Of a stretch of 64,000 bases of DNA, positions 57,434 to 64,000 are shown in pieces. The notes beneath the pieces are model-generated. The model ran no database searches, was not told where the DNA came from, and worked only from the letters and a program-made list of their open reading frames with translations. Numbering within the stretch: position 1 is the stretch's first letter; every line of letters starts with the position of its first letter. Position numbers and translations under genes: made by a program. Where the stretch lies: contig NZBE01000011.1 in NCBI GenBank assembly GCA_002687745.1, forward strand, positions 87,352-151,351, given 5' to 3'. Source of the DNA: Acidimicrobiaceae bacterium (GTDB taxonomy: Bacteria; Actinomycetota; Acidimicrobiia; Acidimicrobiales; MedAcidi-G1).

Positions 57434-58291
57434 GTGGCAATCGAGCGAGTTGGAGTTGTCGGTGGTGGACAGATGGGCGGCGGCGTAGCCGAGGTCACGG
57501 CCAGGTCGGGCCTGGCGACAGTGGTACGCGAGGTCAGCCCCGAGGCTGCGGAGAGGAGTCGATCGGGGATAGAGCGGTCGCTCGGAAGGGCTCTCGACCG
57601 TGGCAAGATCGACGAGGCGGCCCATCAGGCGATCCTCGACAACCTCACGTTCACCACGGAACTGGCAGACCTGTCCGACTGCGACCTTGTCGTGGAGGCG
57701 GTCGTCGAGTCGTTCGACCTGAAGGCTGCGATCTTCTCTGAACTGGACTCCGTCGTCACCTCGTCCGATGCGATTCTGGCCACGAACACGTCGTCGATAC
57801 CCATCATCGACATTGCAATGGCCACCGGTCGGCCTGATCACGTCGTGGGCCTCCACTTCTTCAACCCGGCGCCGGTCATGGCGCTGGTCGAGGTGATCCC
57901 GTCGGTGAGGACCGCCCCCGAGGTGACCGGGCAGGTCACAGCCTTCGCGACCGACGTGCTCGGCAAGACCGTCGTGGCAGCAAAGGACCGGGCCGGCTTT
58001 GTGGTGAACATGCTGCTCGTGCCGTACCTGCTCGGCGCCATGCGGATGTTCGAGGACGGTCATGCCACCGCCGAGGACATCGACACCGGCATGACCCTGG
58101 GTGCGGGCCACCCGATGGGCCCTCTGACCCTCAGCGACCTGATCGGCCTCGACACGATGCTCCTCGTGGGCGAGACCCTCCAGGCCGAGTACGGCGACCC
58201 GGCCTATGCCCCTCCGGCGCTGCTGCGGCGAATGGTCGCCGCCGGCCATCTGGGCCGCAAGACCGGTAAGGGCTTCTACGACTACTCCTGA
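57434..58291 (+). CDS. 3-hydroxybutyryl-CoA dehydrogenase
   Basis: VGVVGGGQMGGGVAEVTARSGL, ATNTSSIPIIDIAMATGRPDHVVGLHFFNPAPVMALVEVI, DRAGFVVNMLLVPYL, GHPMGPLTLSDLIGLD. Confidence 0.95.
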   Translation: MAIERVGVVGGGQMGGGVAEVTARSGLATVVREVSPEAAERSRSGIERSLGRALDRGKIDEAAHQAILDNLTFTTELADLSDCDLVVEAVVESFDLKAAIFSELDSVVTSSDAILATNTSSIPIIDIAMATGRPDHVVGLHFFNPAPVMALVEVIPSVRTAPEVTGQVTAFATDVLGKTVVAAKDRAGFVVNMLLVPYLLGAMRMFEDGHATAEDIDTGMTLGAGHPMGPLTLSDLIGLDTMLLVGETLQAEYGDPAYAPPALLRRMVAAGHLGRKTGKGFYDYS

Positions 58292-59691
58292 TGCAGCGTG
58301 CCGCCCATCCGTGAGGCCAGGCTGGCTGCCACGATTGCGAGGGCAGCGGCCAGCAGGTGGAGCATGAGGAACCTGGTTCCGCTCACCGAGTCGCCCATCA
58401 GCGAGGTCAGCACGGTGATGCCGACGGCTGCACCAATTTGTTGGAGCATGTTCAGCGACCCACCGGCGATGCCGAGGTCGTCGTCGCCCGCCGCGAGCGT
58501 CACCGAGTTGGCGACGGCCGGCCGGATATAGCCGCTTCCGGCGCCGGCCACCGCTGCGCCCAGGATGAACACGGGAAGCCATCGCTGCTGAGCCCCGATC
58601 CCAGCGAGGACCATCGCCGCGGCAAAGGTCAACATCCCGGTGATCACGACTCGACGGGCTCCGTGGCGGGGATCGTGAATTCCCCCGATCCTGGCCGAGA
58701 AGGCGAACATCAGGGGCCTCGGAAGCATCAGAAGTCCGATGACCGTTGGGCGAGAGCCCCAGCGCCTCTCGAGCAGGAACGGTGCCATGACCATGGCCCC
58801 CATGTAGCCCGACTGCAGGACCGCCTGGGCGGCCATCGGAAGGATGAACGCCCGTCGCCGCAACAGCCGCGGTGCGATCAACGGGTTGGCGACGCGTCGC
58901 TCGACACCGACGAAGGCAATGAGGGCGATGGGTGAGACGGCGAGACAGATGAGGACGAGGGGGCTGTCCCAGCCCGAGTTGAGACCCCTGCTGACGGCGG
59001 TGAGCAGGCTGGCGGTGCCGGTACCGAGGAGGACCGAGCCCGGTATGTCAAAGCGGGTGTCCGGGCGGGCCCGGGTCTCCGGCAGGATCTGGACTCCCGC
59101 AACTAGGGCGATCACGACCGTTGTGCCCTGCACCACGAACAGGGCCCTCCAACCGACCCATTCGATGAGCGGTCCTCCTGAGACCACACCGACTGCGGGC
59201 GAGAGCGCCACGACGGCCGCCCAGATTCCGAGAGCACGCGGTCGGTCCCGCTTCGGGTAGATGGAGAGGATCATGGCCATCGCCGATGGTCCCGAGACGG
59301 CGATCGCTGTCTGCGCGAGGGTCCGGAGCACGATGAGCGACGTCACATCCCATGCCAGGGCGGTTGCGTAGGACAGCAGGCACCCGGCCATGAAACCTGA
59401 GAGGTAGATGCGTCGGTGGCCGTGGAGGTCACCCATCTTTCCGGCGATCGGGGTCGCCAACGCAAAGGCCAACAGCGGTGCGGCGATTACCCACGTAATC
59501 GTGTTATCGCTGGTACCGAGGCCCTCTGCGATCGTCGGTAGCGAGGCCGAGAGCACGGTGACCGGGTAGCTACCGGCCGCAGCACCGAACAGGGCCACCG
59601 TCAGGACGAGCCTCGGGTAGTCGGGTCTCCGCCTGAGCGCTTCCCGTCGTGCCCCGGGGCCGGTGTCAGGCCTGTCGGTGTCATCGGTCAT
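58282..59691 (-). CDS. MFS transporter (DHA2-like, multi-TM)
   Basis: VLSASLPTIAEGLGTSDNTITWVIAAPLLAFALATPIAGKMGDLHGHRRIYLSGF; about 14 hydrophobic segments. Confidence 0.93.
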   Translation of the reverse strand: MTDDTDRPDTGPGARREALRRRPDYPRLVLTVALFGAAAGSYPVTVLSASLPTIAEGLGTSDNTITWVIAAPLLAFALATPIAGKMGDLHGHRRIYLSGFMAGCLLSYATALAWDVTSLIVLRTLAQTAIAVSGPSAMAMILSIYPKRDRPRALGIWAAVVALSPAVGVVSGGPLIEWVGWRALFVVQGTTVVIALVAGVQILPETRARPDTRFDIPGSVLLGTGTASLLTAVSRGLNSGWDSPLVLICLAVSPIALIAFVGVERRVANPLIAPRLLRRRAFILPMAAQAVLQSGYMGAMVMAPFLLERRWGSRPTVIGLLMLPRPLMFAFSARIGGIHDPRHGARRVVITGMLTFAAAMVLAGIGAQQRWLPVFILGAAVAGAGSGYIRPAVANSVTLAAGDDDLGIAGGSLNMLQQIGAAVGITVLTSLMGDSVSGTRFLMLHLLAAALAIVAASLASRMGGTLHQE

Positions 59692-59700
59692 CTGACGGTG

Positions 59701-59706
59701 AACCTA
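59701..59706 (-). promoter_or_regulatory. candidate -10 element TAGGTT, 9 nt before MFS ATG 59691
   Basis: TANNNT close to the start, minus strand. Confidence 0.4.
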
Positions 59707-59742
59707 TTGCGGGCCCGCTACGAGCCCAGCAGTGGCTGCCGG

Positions 59743-59748
59743 TACGGT
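59743..59748 (+). promoter_or_regulatory. candidate leaderless -10 element TACGGT, 8 nt before GTG 59757
   Basis: TANNNT close to the start. Confidence 0.5.
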
Positions 59749-59756
59749 CGTTGGCC

Positions 59757-60767
59757 GTGTCGTCTGGATGTGCGCCCATTGGAATTGTCGTGAACCCCCG
59801 TGCAGGTACCGATGTGCGCCGGGCCGTGTCGGCGGCAGCCAACGTGACCGTCGAGGCCAAGGCCAACGTCGTCCGCAGGGTCGTATTGGGTGCGGTGGAG
59901 GCAGGAGCTGGCTGTTTCCTGGTGCAGGAGGACCCACACGGAATTGTGCGGCGGGCCACGGAGACGATCCGGGGTATCACCCTCGACTGGGTGGATGGGC
60001 CGAGGGTCTTCACCGAGGAGGACACCGTCTCGGCTGTCTCCGCCATGAGGGACAGCGGTGCCGCCGTGGTAGTCGTGCTGGGTGGTGACGGAACCAACAG
60101 GGCGGCTGCGAGGGCCTGGCGGGACATCCCCGTGATCCCAGTGTCCACGGGAACCAACAACGCCTTTCCCGTGTTCGTCGAGGCGACGGTCGCCGGTTCG
60201 GCCGCAGGACACCTGGCCAGCGGTGTGTGCGACGTCGACGAGGTCTCGACACCCGCAAAGGTGGTGCGCCTCACGGTCGATGGTCCGGGTGCAGAACCGC
60301 CGCTCAACGACATGGCCCTGATCGACGCTCTCGCCGTCGATGACCCGTACGTGGGTTCGTTCGAGTTGTTCGACCCGGCGACCCTGGTGCTGGCGGTTCT
60401 CACCAGGGCGGACCCGATGTCGATCGGCTTCGCCGGCGTCGGTGGCCGGGTGTGCCCGGTGTCTCCATCGGATGATGCTGGGTTGCTGATCGGGTTCGGT
60501 TCGGTCCGGGACTGTCCGACTGTCGTGCGGGCGCCGACCGCTCCCGGCTACTTCGACAATCTCGGCCTTGCTGAGGTCCGCCGACTGGATCTGGGTGAGG
60601 AGGTCCGTGTTGACGGGCCCGTCCTGTTGGCTTTCGATGGCGAACGCAAGCGCCGTCTGGGGGATGGGGCCTACGCGGTCCTGACGGTGCGGCGGGACGG
60701 CCCACGGGTCGTAGACGTTGGCGCCGTGATGGAGGCTGCCGTGTCGGTAGGCGCCTACATCAGGTGA
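59757..60767 (+). CDS. ATP-NAD kinase family protein, AcoX-like
   Basis: IGIVVNPRAGTDVRR, VVVVLGGDGTNRAAARAWRDIPVIPVSTGTNNAFPV. The track ORF starts at 59649 inside the MFS gene. Confidence 0.8.
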   Translation: MSSGCAPIGIVVNPRAGTDVRRAVSAAANVTVEAKANVVRRVVLGAVEAGAGCFLVQEDPHGIVRRATETIRGITLDWVDGPRVFTEEDTVSAVSAMRDSGAAVVVVLGGDGTNRAAARAWRDIPVIPVSTGTNNAFPVFVEATVAGSAAGHLASGVCDVDEVSTPAKVVRLTVDGPGAEPPLNDMALIDALAVDDPYVGSFELFDPATLVLAVLTRADPMSIGFAGVGGRVCPVSPSDDAGLLIGFGSVRDCPTVVRAPTAPGYFDNLGLAEVRRLDLGEEVRVDGPVLLAFDGERKRRLGDGAYAVLTVRRDGPRVVDVGAVMEAAVSVGAYIR

Positions 60768-60832
60768 TCGGTCAGGTCGCAGGGACCGCCGCCGGGTCGC
60801 TGGGTGTCCCCGATCCGTCGGGTTCGCGGAAC

Positions 60833-60838
60833 TACCGT
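60833..60838 (+). promoter_or_regulatory. candidate leaderless -10 element TACCGT, 7 nt before ATG 60846
   Basis: TANNNT close to the start. Confidence 0.5.
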
Positions 60839-60845
60839 TTCGTAC

Positions 60846-61388
60846 ATGCGGCACCTGTGTATGCGGTCCGCCTGCACGGGCTCTGCCTCCGTGCTGGTCG
60901 AGATGAACGTAGTCGAACTCAGTTTCACCATCCGTGACCTCGCCGAGGTCGATGGGCCCGGTCGGGTTGTGCTCTGTGCGGTCCACATGGAGCGCATGCG
61001 TGCACCCAGGGGTTGGGCCCTGATCGACGAGCGTTCCGATGCCAGCCTTCTGGTATTCCCGGATCGGCCACCTCCAGAAGAATCCGAGCCTGCTCGTACT
61101 GCTCAACGGGTCCGGTCGGTCGACGCCGCCGTACACCCCCTGGACCTGGCCAGACCCGACAGGCCCGATGTGTCCGAGCCGGCCGAGATGCCGCTGCTGG
61201 CCCGCGCCTTTCTCGGAGTCGACCGTCACCCCTCGATCTCGGAGTCTCCTGCCGGCGACCGGGGTGGTGCCGACGTGGTCGACGCGTTCCCGTCCGATGA
61301 CACAGACTGGGACCAGCGTGACCGCCTCGACGAGTACGACGACGAGCAACTGTCGCTCGGGCCCCACGAGCCCGAACACATCGCCTGA
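60846..61388 (+). CDS. DUF3499-like protein
   Basis: MRHLCMRSACTGSASVLVEMNVVELSFTIRDLAEVDGPGRVVLCAVHMERMRAPRGWALIDER; acidic C-terminal tail. Confidence 0.75.
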   Translation: MRHLCMRSACTGSASVLVEMNVVELSFTIRDLAEVDGPGRVVLCAVHMERMRAPRGWALIDERSDASLLVFPDRPPPEESEPARTAQRVRSVDAAVHPLDLARPDRPDVSEPAEMPLLARAFLGVDRHPSISESPAGDRGGADVVDAFPSDDTDWDQRDRLDEYDDEQLSLGPHEPEHIA

Positions 61389-61424
61389 ACCTCCTCTCAG
61401 GCCTGACAGGGCGCCCGGACCGGG

Positions 61425-63074
61425 GTGCCTGACATGACCAGATCCCGGTGGCTGCTGCCTGCGGTTGGCATTGCCCTGTTCGCCCTGTTGCTGGGAACAA
61501 CGCTGATCTGGCCGACCTCGACCACTCCGCCTGTGGAGAACGCTGCCAGCACGGTCACCCTGGCCCAGGCTCCGCCTCTGTCAGCGGCACCGACAGCGGT
61601 CACGGTCGGGGCACTGCCGCCGACCACCACGAGTGCGCCGTCGCCGACCACCGCCACCGCGCCGTCGCCGACCACCGTCACCGCGGCACCTCCCGCCACG
61701 ACCCCGGTGGCCACGTCGGTTCCCCGGGCCCCGTACGACGGATGGGTTGACCCGGCATCGATGGGTGGCCCCTGGGGTGACATCGTGCCAGGAGTGCTGA
61801 CCTTCAGGGGTTCCCCGACGCGTCGTTGGCACGGCAGCGGTCCGGTGCCGACTGAGCCGGTTGTGGCCTGGCGCTTTCCGGCCGAGGCACAGATGTGCTC
61901 CATGTCGAGCGTCGCCGGGGTGGAACAGGAGTGGTGCGGCATGGGCTGGACCGGCCAACCTGCGGTCTTTGAGAGGCAGGGCCGCACTTGGGTCGTGTTC
62001 GGGGCATTCGACGCCAGGGTCCACTTCCTCGACGGTGCAACCGGTGAGAAGATCATCCCCGACTTCGCAGTGGCAGATATCATCAAGGGGTCGGTGACCG
62101 CGGATCCCGACGGCTATCCGCTCGTGTACGTGGGCTCACGTGATGGCAGGTTGAGGATCCTTGCGATCGACCGGGCGAGACCCACCGAGTTGTGGGGCCT
62201 CGACGCCGACGAGACTGGGCCCAGAATGTGGAACAACGACTGGGACGCCTCACCCCTTGTGCTCGATGACCACCTCTTCGAGGGGGGTGAGAACAGCCGC
62301 TTCCACGTGGTTCGCCTGAACCGTTCCTACGACGACGACGGCCTCGTCGCTGTAGACCCGGAACTGGTGTGGGACGTAGCCGGCTGGGACGATGACCTCC
62401 TGGCCGAGGTCGACTCCAACGTCTCGATCGAGAACTCGCCCCTGATCGTGGGGAACACCCTCTACTTCGCCAACTCCGGTGGACTTGTGCAGGGCTGGGA
62501 CATCGCCGGTCTGGCTGATGGCGTCGAACCGACGCGTGTGTTCCGTTTCTGGGCGGGAGACGACGTGGACGCGACGCTCATTCCCGACGAAGACGGGATG
62601 CTCTACGTCGGAGTCGAGTACGAGCGGGAAACCCTGCGGTCGTTGGAACTTGGACAGATCCTGAAGTTGGACCCGTCGAGGCCCGACGACCCGCTGGTCT
62701 GGGCTGTGGAGGCCCGCACGAAGGTCGGCACGGGTGTGTGGGCCACCCCGGCCATCTACCGTGACCTCGTGGTCGTTCCGACGGCCGACGGAGAGGTGCT
62801 CGGGATATCACGTGCAGGCGGAGGGGTTCGCTGGAAGCTGGAGATCCCCGGCCCTGTCTGGTCGTCTCCCACCATTGTCGACGACGTGATGGTCATAGGT
62901 GACTGCACCGGCCGTGTGCGTGCCTTCGACCTCCATGTCGACGGGACCCGGCCAACGCAGATCTGGGAGGTTCCCACGGGCATCTGCGTGGAGGCGTCGG
63001 CTGCAATCTGGGACGGAACCGTCTACATCGGCTCACGCGACGGACACCTCTACGCACTCCGCGACCCATCCTGA
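61425..63074 (+). CDS. membrane-anchored PQQ-like beta-propeller protein
   Basis: N-terminal TM, Pro/Thr-rich linker, repeated blades (VFGAFDARVHFLDGATG, VYVGSRDGRLRILAID, VYIGSRDGHLYALRD). Confidence 0.87.
   Translation: MPDMTRSRWLLPAVGIALFALLLGTTLIWPTSTTPPVENAASTVTLAQAPPLSAAPTAVTVGALPPTTTSAPSPTTATAPSPTTVTAAPPATTPVATSVPRAPYDGWVDPASMGGPWGDIVPGVLTFRGSPTRRWHGSGPVPTEPVVAWRFPAEAQMCSMSSVAGVEQEWCGMGWTGQPAVFERQGRTWVVFGAFDARVHFLDGATGEKIIPDFAVADIIKGSVTADPDGYPLVYVGSRDGRLRILAIDRARPTELWGLDADETGPRMWNNDWDASPLVLDDHLFEGGENSRFHVVRLNRSYDDDGLVAVDPELVWDVAGWDDDLLAEVDSNVSIENSPLIVGNTLYFANSGGLVQGWDIAGLADGVEPTRVFRFWAGDDVDATLIPDEDGMLYVGVEYERETLRSLELGQILKLDPSRPDDPLVWAVEARTKVGTGVWATPAIYRDLVVVPTADGEVLGISRAGGGVRWKLEIPGPVWSSPTIVDDVMVIGDCTGRVRAFDLHVDGTRPTQIWEVPTGICVEASAAIWDGTVYIGSRDGHLYALRDPS
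61635..61682 (+). repeat. two tandem 24-nt units encoding APSPTTAT/APSPTTVT in the linker
   Basis: GCGCCGTCGCCGACCACCGCCACC then GCGCCGTCGCCGACCACCGTCACC (one mismatch). Confidence 0.85.
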
Positions 63075-63171
63075 GGTCGTTGCGGTCGACCTGCCCCGGA
63101 TTCTCCCCGACGACGGCCTCTTGGTAGGTTGCCCTTCGGCCCACAGACCCTGAACCGGAGAGCAGCCACAG

Positions 63172-64000
63172 ATGCCTGAACTGACAGAAGCAGAGGTCCG
63201 AGCGCTTGCAGGGCAACTGGTCGAGGATGTGCCCCCCGATCAGGTGGACCAGTTCGAGTTCAGGGGTGCACAGTTCGACCGGGGCCTCGCCATGGTCCAG
63301 TTCCCAGAGGGTCTCGGTGGGCTGGGTCTCTCAAGCCGGCGCCTCCAGACGGCAGTCGACTCCGAGTTGCGTTCCGCCGGGGTCACCTACAACGACCTGC
63401 TCATCAACCCGATCGGCATCGGAATGGGTGGTCCGGTGGTTCTCACGTATGCGACCGATGAGCAAAAGCAGCGCCTGCTCCGGCCGATGTTCACCGGTGA
63501 GGAGATCTGGTGCCAGATGTTCAGCGAACCCGGCTCGGGTTCCGACGTCGCCGGCCTGTCAACCCGTGCAGAACGGGACGGCGACGAGTGGATCGTGAAC
63601 GGCCAGAAGGTCTGGACGACCCTCGCCCATGTATCCCGGTGGGGAATGCTCGTTGCCAGGACCAACCCCGACCAGCCCAAGCACAAGGGCCTCACCTACT
63701 TCCTCCTCGACATGGAATCGCCCGGCGTCGAGGTTCGGCCGCTGCACCAGATAACCGGGGAGGCCGAGTTCAACGAGGTGTTCCTGTCCGATGTCCGCAT
63801 CCCCCACGAAAACGTCTTCGGCGACGTTGGTGGCGGCTGGGGCGCAGCGGTCACCACGCTCATGAACGAGAGGGTGGCTCTCGGTGGCGGTGTGCCCAAG
63901 AAGGGCTCGGGTCCCATCCAGGACCTCGTCAACATCTGGAATGAGACACGGGACAGCCTGGATCCTGTGACAGCGGCGGTACTGAGGGACCGGGTTGTGG
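63172..64000 (+). CDS. acyl-CoA dehydrogenase family protein (truncated by window end)
   Basis: MFTGEEIWCQMFSEPGSGSDVAGLSTRAERDGDEWIVNGQKVWTTLAHVSRWGMLVART. Open to the window end, so absent from the ORF track. Confidence 0.94.
   Translation, partial: MPELTEAEVRALAGQLVEDVPPDQVDQFEFRGAQFDRGLAMVQFPEGLGGLGLSSRRLQTAVDSELRSAGVTYNDLLINPIGIGMGGPVVLTYATDEQKQRLLRPMFTGEEIWCQMFSEPGSGSDVAGLSTRAERDGDEWIVNGQKVWTTLAHVSRWGMLVARTNPDQPKHKGLTYFLLDMESPGVEVRPLHQITGEAEFNEVFLSDVRIPHENVFGDVGGGWGAAVTTLMNERVALGGGVPKKGSGPIQDLVNIWNETRDSLDPVTAAVLRDRVV

Noticed and set aside
59718-61379. 553-aa minus-strand ORF spanning AcoX and DUF3499 genes
   Set aside because: Runs antisense across two supported genes and their promoters; composition is shadow-ORF-like.

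Overview
This is a high-GC actinobacterial chromosomal window, Acidimicrobiia-like by gene content and order (inference). It is densely packed with mostly housekeeping genes. I identify about 65 protein genes, one tRNA-Thr(UGU), a perfect CIRCE element upstream of a lone groEL, a groEL terminator hairpin and 18 candidate leaderless promoters. Main blocks: (1) folB-folK-DUF2520-panC-nadC-coaX-lysS; (2) polyprenyl synthase, clpC, an LppM-like/HAD fusion, radA, a DLH-family hydrolase, a Crp regulator, ispD-ispF-rlmB and tRNA-Thr; (3) a DUF3263/LytR_C pair, glycerate kinase, CysO-like carrier, CIRCE-groEL, fdhD, coproheme decarboxylase and glnD; (4) a nucleoside salvage cassette (cdd-deoA, converging on PNP-phosphopentomutase-deoC-ALDH-pseudoALDH); (5) a two-subunit B12 acyl-CoA mutase plus MeaB; (6) a GtrA / methyltransferase / toroid / methyltransferase / GT4 glycan cluster; (7) lnt-hemY-hemE, patatin and helD; (8) an ABC exporter, cyclophilin, AcoX-like kinase, PQQ-propeller protein and a partial acyl-CoA dehydrogenase. 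I saw no prophage, IS element, CRISPR array or clear defence system. The observations most worth following are a split ALDH16-like pair with a pseudo-ALDH partner, an Lnt with Ser in place of the catalytic Cys, a lipoprotein fused to a degenerate HAD domain, the glycan cluster, and a recurrent TANNNT motif 6-9 nt upstream of start codons.
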